Shown here one piece after another: positions 1 to 8,478 of a stretch of DNA of 40,822 nucleotides (the stretch's first letter is position 1; each line of letters starts with the position of its first letter). The translations under genes were made by a program, and so were the position numbers. The stretch is from Aromatoleum diolicum (lineage in GTDB: Bacteria > Pseudomonadota > Gammaproteobacteria > Burkholderiales > Rhodocyclaceae): the NCBI RefSeq assembly GCF_012910955.1, contig NZ_WTVQ01000046.1, positions 1 to 40,822 on the forward strand, written 5' to 3'. The notes beneath the pieces are model-generated. The model saw only the letters and a list, made by a program, of their open reading frames with translations, was not told the DNA's origin and ran no database searches.

Positions 1-477
1 TCCCATCCCTTCCCGCCCCATGCGAAACTGGCTGTCGAAGGTCTGTTTCTGTGCGTCGTCAAGCTTACTGTAGAGCGCCTCGGTGGCCTTGCGCATCTCC
101 TGCATCGATTCCATCCGTTCCTTGCCGAAGGTTTCCATGCGCTCCATCCGCTCCAGCGCCGTTTTCGGGCGGTCCTGCGTGCGCATCGCCTGCATGTGTT
201 CGGCCACTTTCCTGGCCTTCGCCTGCATGACGCCCTTGAACTGCTCCCACGCACCCGCTTGATCAGGCTTGAGGGCAAGCGCCGCTTGAAGGCTGGCGAG
301 CCGCTCGGTGGCACGCTCGGACATGGCCTCAGGGTCCATGTGATGCTTCATGCCGTGCATGCTGCCGCCGCGTGACCCATCGCAGTCGCCCCAAGGTGCA
401 GCAAAAACGGCAGAAGCGCCGAGGCCGGCGGTGGCAGCAAGCGCGGCAGCGAGCGAAGTCTTGATCCAGGTTTTCAT
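1..477 (-). CDS. LTXXQ (Spy/CpxP-like) periplasmic protein, 3' end outside window
   Basis: At least 159 residues are present; the C-terminus lies beyond base 1. A signal peptide (residues 1 to about 27, ending VFA/AP) sends it to the periplasm. The mature part is helical and Met/Arg/Glu-rich, with two copies of the family motif, LKPDQ at 69-73 and LDDAQ at 139-143. Residues 39-52 are rich in His and Met, as in metal-responsive relatives such as ZraP. Known members are periplasmic chaperones or stress sensors, some binding metals. A GGAGA ribosome site stands 6 bases before the ATG at 477. The gene diverges from a response regulator/sensor kinase pair, the arrangement of cpxP with cpxRA, so a role as target or modulator of that system is inferred. 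Family assignment is good; ligand unknown. Confidence 0.85.
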   Translation of the reverse strand, partial: MKTWIKTSLAAALAATAGLGASAVFAAPWGDCDGSRGGSMHGMKHHMDPEAMSERATERLASLQAALALKPDQAGAWEQFKGVMQAKARKVAEHMQAMRTQDRPKTALERMERMETFGKERMESMQEMRKATEALYSKLDDAQKQTFDSQFRMGREGMG

Positions 478-605
478 GATGAGTCTCCAGTGTCCTGTTT
501 GAAAACGCCCGTTCATTCAGGCGACGGAGCCATTTGATCACCGTGATGTAAGCGGGATTTGTCTGCAGGGCCCGAGTTTGCATGGTCGTGTCTCGATCGG
601 CGCCG

Positions 606-649
606 GGGATACTCTGGGATACAAAACAGCCCGGCTCACGCCGTATGAT
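606..649 (+). promoter_or_regulatory. GGGATAC direct repeats and -10 box before the two-component operon
   Basis: GGGATAC occurs at 606-612 and again at 616-622, a 10-bp period that puts both copies on one face of the helix, as OmpR-family regulators require. A TATGAT box (5/6 to consensus) follows at 644-649, with no good -35 in between (621-626 reads ACAAAA). This suits an activated promoter in which the regulator stands in for the -35. It lies in the 244-bp region shared with the divergent LTXXQ gene, so both could be controlled. Function is inferred. Confidence 0.45.
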
Positions 650-721
650 TCGGCCACGGACTCGATCCCATCGCAATCCCGATTCCGCCCTCTATTGCCT
701 GGATCGCACGATGCTCACGCC

Positions 722-1483
722 ATGACCAACTCTCAGGACCACATCCTCATCGTCGATGACGACCGCGAGATCCGCGGCCTGCTCGCCGATTACCTTGAAA
801 AGCAGGGGCTGCGCTGCTCGACTGCTGCCGACGGGCGCGAGATGAAGGCGGCCCTGGAACGCCATCGCGTCGACCTGATCGTGCTCGACATCATGATGCC
901 GGGCGAAGACGGGCTGACGTTGTGCCGCAACCTGCGCGGCGGCGGTAGCCATGCCAATACACCGGTGCTGATGCTGACCGCCCGGGGCGAGGACATGGAC
1001 CGCATCGTCGGGCTGGAAATGGGGGCGGACGACTATCTCGCCAAACCTTTCGTACCACGCGAACTGCTTGCCCGCATTCGCGCAATCCTGCGCCGCGCGC
1101 GGGCGCTGCCGCCGAACCTCGACACCCATCCGGCCGAACATGCGAGCGAGCTGCGCTTTGCCGGCTGGCGATTGAATACGGTGGGCCGACACCTGATCGC
1201 CAGCGATGGCACCGTGGTGCCGCTGTCCGGCGCGGAATACCGACTCTTGGCGGTGTTTCTCGCCCACCCACAGCGCGTGTTGAACCGTGATCAGTTGATG
1301 GAGCTGACCCAGGGGCGCGAGGCCGATGTGTTTGACCGTTCGATCGATCTGATGGTGAGCCGCCTGCGCCAGCGCCTCGGTGACAACGCGCGTGAGCCGG
1401 GCATCATCAAGACCGTACGCAACGAGGGTTATGTGCTTGCAAGCACGGTGCTTGCAGCTTCGCCCGCGGAAGGCTCGACGTGA
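722..1483 (+). CDS. OmpR-family response regulator
   Basis: This is a 253-residue two-domain regulator. The receiver domain (about 1-120) has the acidic pair D12/D13, the phosphoacceptor D56 in VLDIMMP, the switch Thr in MLTARGED and the Lys in DYLAKPF. A winged-helix DNA-binding domain (about 145-240) ends with VKTVRNEGY-like sequence (KTVRNEGYVLA). I chose the ATG at 722 because it starts directly before the receiver sheet; the longer open frame from 578 encodes unlikely sequence. The kinase gene overlaps its stop by 4 bases (GTGA), so the two are translationally coupled. It probably controls the divergent LTXXQ protein and itself through the repeats at 606-622; that is inference. The specific regulon is unknown. 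Confidence 0.93.
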   Translation: MTNSQDHILIVDDDREIRGLLADYLEKQGLRCSTAADGREMKAALERHRVDLIVLDIMMPGEDGLTLCRNLRGGGSHANTPVLMLTARGEDMDRIVGLEMGADDYLAKPFVPRELLARIRAILRRARALPPNLDTHPAEHASELRFAGWRLNTVGRHLIASDGTVVPLSGAEYRLLAVFLAHPQRVLNRDQLMELTQGREADVFDRSIDLMVSRLRQRLGDNAREPGIIKTVRNEGYVLASTVLAASPAEGST

Positions 1484-2832
1484 AACTCGCGTGGACGCGT
1501 ACGCTGTTCGCCCGCCTGATGCTGATCTGGCTGGGCGGGATGACGGTGGTGCTAACGGTCAGTGTGGTGCTGTTCATCAGCGAGCGTGACCGTTATGCCC
1601 GCGACGTGCTGTTCGAAGGAGTCTCGCGGGAGATCGTCGCCGCGGTCGATGTGCTCAACCACCTGACGCCCGGACAGCGTGCGGACTGGATCGACACGCT
1701 CGGCCGCCGGCGTTTGCGCTTTGTCCTGGATGATCCACCGCCGGACGTACGACCGCTGCCCGCTGATTCGCCGCTCGCCCAGGCACTGCGCCAGGCGTTG
1801 CCGGAGAGCGATATCGCACTGCTGACGCGGACGCGCGAACGCGACGATCATCCACATCGCGTGCAGATGATCGCCAGCCTGCACCTTGCGGACGGTACCC
1901 CCTTGCTGGTCCGGTTGCCAGGACCGATGTTCGGCGGCCGCCCCCTGGCGCCCCCGCCCGGGAGCCTGGTGACTTCGCTGCTCGCGCTGATTGTCGGCGT
2001 GACCCTCCTGACCTGGTTCGCGGTGCGCGTCGCCACGCGTCCGATTTCGCGGCTGGCCGCAGCCGCAGATGCACTCGGAGAAGACCCGAATCGGGCTCCG
2101 CTCGACATTGGCGGGCCGGCCGAGGTGTCACAGGCCGCCCATGCCTTCAACCGCATGCAGGAACGCATTCTGCAGCATGTAGGCGAGCGCACTCGCATTC
2201 TTGCGGCGATTTCGCATGACTTACAGACACCGATCACGCGCTTGCGATTACGTGCCGAGCTCGTGGACGATGAGTCCCTGCGGGCGAAGATACAGTCCGA
2301 TCTCGACGCGATGCAGGCGCTCGCGAAGGAAGGTCTGGATTACGCACGCAGCCTCGACGCAAGCGCCGCGAAACAATCGATCGACCTCAACGCACTGGTG
2401 GCCGCGCTGCGCGAGGACGCGGCGGACATGGGCTGGCGGGTCACCGTTTCCGGTCAGATCGCGCCCCCCTGCCTGGGTCAACTGAGTGGCTTGCAGCGTG
2501 CGGTGTGGAATTTGATCGAAAACGGTGTGAAATTCGGCGATCGGGTAGACATTGCACTTGCGACATTGCCGACAGCATTTGAAATCCGTGTGCGCGACCA
2601 CGGTCCCGGCCTGCCGGCCGAAGAACTAGAAAAGGTGTTCGAGCCGTTCTATCGTACCGAGGCGTCGCGCAATCGTGAAACCGGCGGCACCGGCCTCGGG
2701 CTGGCAATCGCGCGCAACCTGCTGCGGGCGCAGGGCGGCGAGGTCCGGCTGGAGAACTGCGCAGACGGCGGGCTGGAGGCAATCATGACGCTGCCGCGCG
2801 TCGCGGCGGCAACTGACGCTACGATGCGCTGA
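1480..2832 (+). CDS. Sensor histidine kinase, EnvZ/CpxA type
   Basis: A 450-residue inner-membrane kinase. The first membrane helix lies at about 14-34, a periplasmic domain of about 130 residues follows, then a second helix at about 165-186 and a HAMP domain to about 236. The dimerisation helix carries H246 in ISHDLQTPITRL. The ATPase domain has the N box (LIENGVKF), the G1 box (DHGPGLP) and the G2 box (GTGLGLAIA). The GTG start overlaps the regulator's stop codon. The partner is the adjacent regulator. By analogy with Cpx, the divergent periplasmic protein may bind the sensor domain, but the periplasmic domain has no motif I can name, so the signal is unknown. Confidence 0.93.
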   Translation: MKLAWTRTLFARLMLIWLGGMTVVLTVSVVLFISERDRYARDVLFEGVSREIVAAVDVLNHLTPGQRADWIDTLGRRRLRFVLDDPPPDVRPLPADSPLAQALRQALPESDIALLTRTRERDDHPHRVQMIASLHLADGTPLLVRLPGPMFGGRPLAPPPGSLVTSLLALIVGVTLLTWFAVRVATRPISRLAAAADALGEDPNRAPLDIGGPAEVSQAAHAFNRMQERILQHVGERTRILAAISHDLQTPITRLRLRAELVDDESLRAKIQSDLDAMQALAKEGLDYARSLDASAAKQSIDLNALVAALREDAADMGWRVTVSGQIAPPCLGQLSGLQRAVWNLIENGVKFGDRVDIALATLPTAFEIRVRDHGPGLPAEELEKVFEPFYRTEASRNRETGGTGLGLAIARNLLRAQGGEVRLENCADGGLEAIMTLPRVAAATDATMR

Positions 2833-2849
2833 CGGATCTGCTCAGCGCA
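2825..2849. terminator. Hairpin containing both convergent stop codons
   Basis: TGCGCTGA (2825-2832) and TCAGCGCA (2842-2849) form a perfect 8-bp stem with a 9-base loop. The kinase stop TGA is 2830-2832 and the LysR stop is the complement of 2842-2844, so both stop codons lie in the stem. No U-tract follows on either strand, so a bidirectional transcription terminator is plausible but not certain. Confidence 0.5.
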
Positions 2850-3852
2850 GGAGAGCGAAAGTCCCCCGCCCCGCCGGCAGCGGTTCGAGCGGCGCAGCGA
2901 GATCGACCGCAACCTCGGCACGCAACCAGTCAAGAAAGCTCGTCAGCAGCGGCGTGTCTGCCGCGCGCTCGGGCAGGACGATCCAGTAACGCCACAGCGG
3001 CCGCTGCTCGAACGGCAGGCCGGACGGAAAACTGCCGGCACAGACACCGTCCGGCGCATGCCGAGCCGCAATTGCGATATCGAACGGGCGCACCAGCTTG
3101 CCGGCACGCAGCGCCAGCGCAGCAAGACTACGGCGAGCGAGCGCGACACCGCGCCCCTCGATGGCGGCCTGCAGCACCAGACCCGAATCGGACATCATCA
3201 GACCACTGGTCGGCTCCGGCCAGTCAAGGCCGGCAGTGCGGAACCACGGCAGCCAGTCCTCCCCTTCCGACCTGAGGAGTGATAGCCCGGCCAGATCCGC
3301 GGGCGTCCCCAGCCGATGTTCCGAACACAGCGCCGGACTGAGGACAGGGAACAGCACGTCGTCCATCAGGAGCTCCGCCCGCACGCCGGTATAGCCGCCG
3401 GGGCCCCAACGGATACTGACGTCAACGGCATCACGGCTGAAATCCGCGAGCGTGTTGGCGGAGGTGACATTCACCTCCGCAGCCGGGTGCCGGTCTATGA
3501 ATGCGCCAATGCGCGGCGCCAGCCAGCGGCCGGCGAAAGACGGCATCACACTCACCGACAGGCGATTGGGGTTGGCGCGCCGCTTCAGACTTGTGACGGT
3601 ATCCGCAAGCTGCCGCAGCGCCGTGTTTGCCGCCCGAAGCAGTTCTTCCCCCGCGGGGGTCAATGCCACCGCCCTCCCCTGCCGCTGGAACAGCGCAAAG
3701 CCGAGATGTTCTTCCAGGGCGCGGATCTGATGACTGACGGCGCTGTGGGTGACAAAGAGTTCATCCGCCGCACGCGACACGCTGGTGAGTCGCGCAGCAG
3801 CCTCGAACATCCGCAAGGCGGGAAGTGGGGGGAGTCTGCCAGGCTTTTCCAT
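2842..3852 (-). CDS. LysR-family transcriptional regulator (GcvA-like)
   Basis: A 336-residue regulator. The N-terminal winged helix-turn-helix (about 10-68) contains the typical sequence AADELFVTHSAVSHQIRALE, followed by LFQRQGRAVALTPAGEELL. The rest is a periplasmic-binding-protein-like effector domain. The sequence is closest in character to the GcvA/AmpR branch (opening LPPLPALRMFEAAAR). The start at 3852 leaves the usual short leader. It diverges from the small DUF2917 gene at 3962, and an inverted repeat of LysR-box type overlaps its own start codon, which suggests autoregulation and control of that neighbour. Effector unknown. Its stop is shared with a hairpin that also covers the stop of the convergent kinase gene. 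Confidence 0.92.
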   Translation of the reverse strand: MEKPGRLPPLPALRMFEAAARLTSVSRAADELFVTHSAVSHQIRALEEHLGFALFQRQGRAVALTPAGEELLRAANTALRQLADTVTSLKRRANPNRLSVSVMPSFAGRWLAPRIGAFIDRHPAAEVNVTSANTLADFSRDAVDVSIRWGPGGYTGVRAELLMDDVLFPVLSPALCSEHRLGTPADLAGLSLLRSEGEDWLPWFRTAGLDWPEPTSGLMMSDSGLVLQAAIEGRGVALARRSLAALALRAGKLVRPFDIAIAARHAPDGVCAGSFPSGLPFEQRPLWRYWIVLPERAADTPLLTSFLDWLRAEVAVDLAAPLEPLPAGRGTFALLR

Positions 3853-3872
3853 ATGTGAACTCTACTCACATA
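3852..3872. promoter_or_regulatory. LysR-type inverted repeat at the regulator start
   Basis: TATGTGA (3852-3858) and TCACATA (3866-3872) form a perfect 7-bp inverted repeat around a 7-base spacer, the size and shape of a LysR-family recognition site (T-N11-A inside a dyad). It touches the start codon of the LysR gene and lies 90 bp upstream of the DUF2917 gene. Binding by the adjacent regulator is inferred. Confidence 0.45.
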
Positions 3873-3961
3873 AAGGCAAGAAAAGATCGATTTTAAAAAG
3901 TCCCTTCCGTATCCACAATGCAGTCACGGAACCCGCTCCGCTGCAATGACGAGGAGGCATC

Positions 3962-4315
3962 ATGGAAGCGAGACTAGCACGTTCAAGCTGGAACATGGAC
4001 GCAGGAAACCTCGTCTCGATCGAGGACGCAAGCGGCTGGACGGTCATCTTCGAACAGGGCCGTGCCTGGCTCACGCTTGAGGGATCTTCACAGGACAAGC
4101 AACTCAACGCGGGCGAGCGCTTCGTCATCCCCGGCTCCGGCCACATGGTCATCGAGGCCGACCGGGCGAGTCGCATCCGCCTTGAACCGCCCCCTGCCAG
4201 TGCCTTGTCGCGGGTTTCCGCGGGGCTCCTGACTGGCACTCGACAGATCGCCCGCGCACTGCTCGGTGCCACGGTGTATTCGGCGGAACGCACGCGCTGC
4301 CGCCCGGCGCGTTGA
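3962..4315 (+). CDS. DUF2917 family protein
   Basis: A 117-residue protein whose first about 75 residues match the DUF2917 pattern: a small beta-rich, cupin-like fold with GRAWLTLEG, a run on to LNAGERFVIPGSGHMVIEA and a basic tail. No signal peptide or membrane segment is visible, so it should be cytoplasmic. A GAGGAGG ribosome site precedes the ATG. It is divergent from a LysR regulator, a pairing I recall as common in betaproteobacteria, so it may be that regulator's target. No biochemical function is known for the family and none can be read here. The last 40 residues are low in complexity and may be disordered. Confidence 0.75.
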   Translation: MEARLARSSWNMDAGNLVSIEDASGWTVIFEQGRAWLTLEGSSQDKQLNAGERFVIPGSGHMVIEADRASRIRLEPPPASALSRVSAGLLTGTRQIARALLGATVYSAERTRCRPAR

Positions 4316-4343
4316 TCCGTCGGGGGACGACAGGCAGCGCCCC

Positions 4344-5261
4344 TTATCGCCGCTTGAGCAGAACCAGCGCGACGCCGCCGAGGATGGCCACTGACGACAG
4401 CGTGAGCCGCAGCGTCACGGCCTCGCCGAGCAAGACTACCCCGCCGAGCGCCGCGATCACCGGCACACTGAGCTGAACGGTCGCGGCGCGGGTGGCAGTG
4501 AGCCCTCGCAGCGCGGCGTACCATACGGCGTAGCCAGCCCCCGAGGCCAGCGCACCCGATAGCACGGCATACAGCACTCCGGTCATGTCGACACTGACGT
4601 CGCCGATGCCGAGTATGCCCAGCCCGATCGCCATCGGCACCGTGCGAAGGAAGTTTCCACCCGTCGCCGCAAGCGCGTCGCGGATGCCACGACCGCGCAG
4701 CGAATACACGCCCCACGCGACACCGGCGCCGATCATCAGCAATGCCCTGACCAGCGGTGGCGCCGACAACCCGGGTAAGAGCAGATAGATGAGGCCACCG
4801 AAGGCAAGCAACAGGCCGGCGCTCTGTTGTGCGCCGAGCCGCTCGCCGCGTGCCAGCCCCGTGAGAATCATGGTCGTCTGTACCGCTGCGAACAGCAGCA
4901 GCGCACCGACTCCGGTCGGCAGCGACACGTATGCGAACGAGAACCCCGCAGCATAGGCGAACAAGGCCAGCGCCGAGCCCCAGTTGCCGGCCCTGCCGGG
5001 CACCAGGCGGCGCCACTGCAGCAGCACTGCGAGCATCACCGCCCCGGACACGAGCCGGATCACCGTGAAGCTGGTCGGATCGATGGCCGTGTGCTGCAGC
5101 GCCAAGCGGCACAGCACCGAGTTTGCGGCAAAGGCGAGCATCGCCACGAGGGTCAGCGATGCGGTGCGCGCGATCGTCACACGGGGCTCGTCGACGGTCG
5201 CTGCAACGCGCCCGACAGGGACACGCCCCGCCCCCGCATTACGTTGCTGATGAGCTGCCAT
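4344..5261 (-). CDS. EamA (DMT superfamily) transporter, third gene of the glp operon
   Basis: A 305-residue integral membrane protein of about ten helices formed by two EamA repeats, with family-like stretches such as FAANSVLCRLAL near the start and LGGVVLLGEAVT near the end. Members export amino acids, metabolites or drugs; the substrate here is unknown. I chose the ATG at 5261 because GAGG lies 5 bases ahead; it overlaps the 3' end of glpD by 23 bases. A GTG at 5180, closer to the first membrane helix, is an alternative. Co-transcription with glpK and glpD is likely from spacing, but a link to glycerol is not shown. It converges on the DUF2917 gene. Confidence 0.85.
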   Translation of the reverse strand: MAAHQQRNAGAGRVPVGRVAATVDEPRVTIARTASLTLVAMLAFAANSVLCRLALQHTAIDPTSFTVIRLVSGAVMLAVLLQWRRLVPGRAGNWGSALALFAYAAGFSFAYVSLPTGVGALLLFAAVQTTMILTGLARGERLGAQQSAGLLLAFGGLIYLLLPGLSAPPLVRALLMIGAGVAWGVYSLRGRGIRDALAATGGNFLRTVPMAIGLGILGIGDVSVDMTGVLYAVLSGALASGAGYAVWYAALRGLTATRAATVQLSVPVIAALGGVVLLGEAVTLRLTLSSVAILGGVALVLLKRR

Positions 5262-6828
5262 ATTGCCTCGCCAATGTGGAAAAACGTTCGATCTCGGCGG
5301 CGCACCACAATGCATCCCGCCGCAGTTCCTCCGCCAGCAGGCGTGCCACCTCGGCAGCCATTGCGGCCGCAGCAGCCGCATCGAGGAACAGCGCACGGTG
5401 CCGGCGTGCGAGCACGTCTTCGACATTGCGCGCGAGCTCGCAGCGGGCAGCGTAGCGCACTTCGGCCTCGGTGAGGCTCAAGCCGTGCTGCAATAAACGG
5501 CGTGCTCCCGGCAGCGCGTCGACTGTGGCTCGCGCGCTACCGTAGACATCCTTCGACGGGCCCTCCCCGGCACCATGCAGGCGCAGCGTCGCGGTATCCG
5601 CGAAACGTCCGGGCAGTCCCGCAACGGACTGTGCGGTATCCACGGTCTCTTCCGCCATGCGGCGGTAAGTGGTCCATTTGCCGCCGGTGATCGTCACCAG
5701 TCCGCCGGGCGACACTTCGATGCAGTGCTCGCGCGACAGGTTGCGGGTGGCCGAAGTGTCGCCGGCGCCGATCAAGGGGCGCAGACCGACGAACACGCTG
5801 CGCACATCGGCCCGCGTCGGCGCTCGCACGAGGTAAGGCGCCACAGTGGCGAGAATGAAATCGACCTCCCCGGCGAGCGGCTCGGGTTCGAGCGGAAGAT
5901 CACCGCGCGGCGAATCGGTGGTGCCGATCAGCACCTTGCCGCACCACGGAATCACGAACAGCACGCGCCCATCGGCAGTCTGCGGCACCAACAGGGCGTC
6001 GCTGCCCGGCAAGAACCCGCGATCGACGACGAGGTGCACGCCCTGGCTGGGTTTGAGCAGCGCGCGCGCCTCGGGGCGCTCGAAGCGGCGGACCGCGTCG
6101 GCCCAGACGCCGGTGGCATTGATGATCGCGCGTGCGGCGATGCGGAAACACTCACCCGTCTCCGCGTCATGCGCGACGGCACCGCACACGCGTCCATCCT
6201 CGCAGATCAACCCCTCGACCGGCAGGTAATTCAGCGCCAGTCCGCCCAGATCGAAATGCGTTCGCATCAGCGCAATCGCGAGCCGGGCATCGTCGAACTG
6301 CGCATCCCAGTATGCGATGCCGCCACGCAAGCCGGCGGGATTGATCGTCGGCAGCGCGACCACCGTACTTGCGGAATCGAGCACGCGGCTATGGCCGATA
6401 CCGTGGGTCCCTGCGAGGAGATCGTAGAAGGTGAGGCCTATACCGAACTTCGGGATATCCAGCCAGTGGTAGGCCGGCACGACAAAACGCAGCGGATGCA
6501 CCAGATGCGGCGCATTCGCTAGCAAGTGCGAGCGCTCCGCCAGCGCTTCACGGACCAGCGCCAGATTGCCCTGAGCAAGATAGCGCACGCCGCCGTGAAC
6601 CAGTTTGGTCGCGCGCGAACTGGTGCCCTTGGCGAAATCGTGTGCTTCGAGCAGCAGCGTCGTGTGCCCGCGTGCACTCGCATCCACTGCGCAGCCCAGC
6701 CCCGTCGCACCGCCGCCAATCACCAGCACGTCCCAGGTGCAGCGCTCGCGCAGGCGTGCAAGCAAGGCGGCACGGCTCAGATCCTGACTCGTCACGCGCT
6801 CGCAGCCACTGCCATCGACCGCGCTCAT
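5239..6828 (-). CDS. glpD: Aerobic glycerol-3-phosphate dehydrogenase
   Basis: A 529-residue FAD enzyme that oxidises sn-glycerol 3-phosphate to dihydroxyacetone phosphate at the inner membrane and passes electrons to quinone. The FAD-binding motif [12 protein letters not shown] is at about residues 37-48, followed by the family block [15 protein letters not shown]. Later blocks include GVHLVVDR and [15 protein letters not shown]. Length is in the normal range of about 500-530. The ATG at 6828 sits inside the ATGA overlap with the glpK stop, so the two are coupled. With glpK it forms the standard glycerol catabolic pair; no glpF facilitator or glpR repressor is in the window. Confidence 0.96.
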   Translation of the reverse strand: MSAVDGSGCERVTSQDLSRAALLARLRERCTWDVLVIGGGATGLGCAVDASARGHTTLLLEAHDFAKGTSSRATKLVHGGVRYLAQGNLALVREALAERSHLLANAPHLVHPLRFVVPAYHWLDIPKFGIGLTFYDLLAGTHGIGHSRVLDSASTVVALPTINPAGLRGGIAYWDAQFDDARLAIALMRTHFDLGGLALNYLPVEGLICEDGRVCGAVAHDAETGECFRIAARAIINATGVWADAVRRFERPEARALLKPSQGVHLVVDRGFLPGSDALLVPQTADGRVLFVIPWCGKVLIGTTDSPRGDLPLEPEPLAGEVDFILATVAPYLVRAPTRADVRSVFVGLRPLIGAGDTSATRNLSREHCIEVSPGGLVTITGGKWTTYRRMAEETVDTAQSVAGLPGRFADTATLRLHGAGEGPSKDVYGSARATVDALPGARRLLQHGLSLTEAEVRYAARCELARNVEDVLARRHRALFLDAAAAAAMAAEVARLLAEELRRDALWCAAEIERFSTLARQYGSSSAT

Positions 6829-8315
6829 GCGTCGGCCCAGCCCCGCGCCCGTTCGACACCGCGATGCCACAGCGCGAGCGTCGCCGCCCGCTGATCCGCC
6901 TGCATCATCGGGTCGAAGCGGCGCTCCACCGCCCAATGTGCCGCGACTTCGTCCGGACCGGACCACACCCCGACACCCAGACCGGCGAGGTAGGCCGCAC
7001 CCAGCGCCGTCGTTTCCAGCATCTGCGGCCGTACCACCGGCACCCCGAGCAGATCGGCCTGCATCTGCATCAGCAGATTGTTCGCCGCCGCACCGCCATC
7101 GACACGCAGCTCGGTCAATGGCCCGGCGCCGTCGCGGTCCATCGCCGCAACCAGGTCGACGGTCTGCAGTGCGATCGCTTCGAGCGCGGCACGTGCGATG
7201 TGCGCACGACTGCTTCCGCGCGTCAGCCCGAGCAGCGTTCCGCGTGCATAGGCATCCCAATAGGGAGCACCCAGTCCGGTGAAAGCCGGCACCAGCACCA
7301 CGCCGCCGCTATCGGGCACGCTCGCGGCGAGTGCTTCAATATCGTGCGCACACCGGATCAGGCCCAGGCCGTCGCGTAACCACTGCACGATCGCCCCACC
7401 CATGAAGATGCTGCCTTCGAGCGCGTAGCTGGTTTGCCCCGCGATGCGCCAGCCCACTGTCGTCAATAGCCGGTTGTCCGACCGAACGACTTCGGCGCCG
7501 GTATTCATCAGCAGGAAGCAGCCCGTGCCATAGGTGTTTTTCGCCATGCCCGGCGCAAAGCAGGCCTGGCCGAAAGTGGCAGCCTGCTGGTCGCCGGCGA
7601 TCCCGGCAATCGGCACCGCCGCGCCGAACAGGTCGGGACACGTCTCGCCACACACGCCGCTGCTATCGACGATGCGTGGCAACAGCGCGCGCGGGATGCC
7701 GAACAGCGTCAGCAGATCCTCGTCCCAGTCGCCCGAGTGGATGTTGAACAGCATCGTGCGCGCGGCATTGCCCGGATCGGTGACATGCAGCGCCCCACCG
7801 CTGAGGTGCCATACGAGCCAGCTATCCACCGTGCCGAAAGCGAGCTCGCCAGCCTCGGCGCGCGTGCGCGCGCCCGGCACGCTATCCAGCAACCACGCGA
7901 GCTTGGTGGCGGAAAAATACGCATCCAGCTCGAGACCGGTGCGTGCGCGGATCAGCTCCGCATGGCCTGCCGCGCGCAGGCGGTCGCAGTCCGCCGCGGT
8001 GCGGCGGTCCTGCCACACGATCGCCGGAGCCAGCGCGCGACCGCTGGCGCGCTCCCACAACAGCGTGGTTTCGCGCTGGTTGGTAATGCCGATGCCGGCC
8101 AGCGCCGCCGCCGTGATGCCTGCATCGGTCAGGGCGACACGGGCACAATCGAACTGTGTCGCGAGGATTTCCTGGGGATCGTGCTCCACCCAGCCGGGCT
8201 GCGGAAAATGCTGCGCAAACGCCTGCTGCGCCACGCCCTGCACCCGTCCATCCGCGTCGAACACCATCGCTCGCGAACTCGTGGTGCCCTGGTCCAGGGC
8301 CAGCAGATAGCTCAT
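6825..8315 (-). CDS. glpK: Glycerol kinase
   Basis: A 496-residue FGGY-family kinase that phosphorylates glycerol with ATP in the cytoplasm. The N-terminal phosphate-binding motif [15 protein letters not shown], the [13 protein letters not shown] block and the C-terminal [15 protein letters not shown] block are all present, and length matches family members (about 495-505). A GGAGG ribosome site stands 4 bases before the ATG. It is first in the glpK-glpD-EamA operon. Upstream is a 163-bp region shared with a divergent EamA gene, holding a 13-bp palindrome at 8437-8449. Confidence 0.96.
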   Translation of the reverse strand: MSYLLALDQGTTSSRAMVFDADGRVQGVAQQAFAQHFPQPGWVEHDPQEILATQFDCARVALTDAGITAAALAGIGITNQRETTLLWERASGRALAPAIVWQDRRTAADCDRLRAAGHAELIRARTGLELDAYFSATKLAWLLDSVPGARTRAEAGELAFGTVDSWLVWHLSGGALHVTDPGNAARTMLFNIHSGDWDEDLLTLFGIPRALLPRIVDSSGVCGETCPDLFGAAVPIAGIAGDQQAATFGQACFAPGMAKNTYGTGCFLLMNTGAEVVRSDNRLLTTVGWRIAGQTSYALEGSIFMGGAIVQWLRDGLGLIRCAHDIEALAASVPDSGGVVLVPAFTGLGAPYWDAYARGTLLGLTRGSSRAHIARAALEAIALQTVDLVAAMDRDGAGPLTELRVDGGAAANNLLMQMQADLLGVPVVRPQMLETTALGAAYLAGLGVGVWSGPDEVAAHWAVERRFDPMMQADQRAATLALWHRGVERARGWADA

Positions 8316-8436
8316 GACACCTCCGGCAAGGCTCGCGATGCCGCAAGACTACTCGCCAGCCGGCACCCTGACCATCCCACCCGATGCACGCCGACCGGTG
8401 GCAATTCGCTCACCGGGTCGCGTCGCAGCTCCGCTT

Positions 8437-8449
8437 GTGATTCAATCAC
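8437..8449. promoter_or_regulatory. 13-bp palindrome between glpK and the divergent EamA gene
   Basis: GTGATTCAATCAC is a perfect 6-1-6 palindrome, 30 bp before the plus-strand EamA start and 122 bp before the glpK start. It could be an operator for either side. No convincing -35/-10 pair was found near it, so this is a weak call. Confidence 0.3.
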
Positions 8450-8478
8450 CTCTTTTCGCCGCACCGCAACAAACCGCC

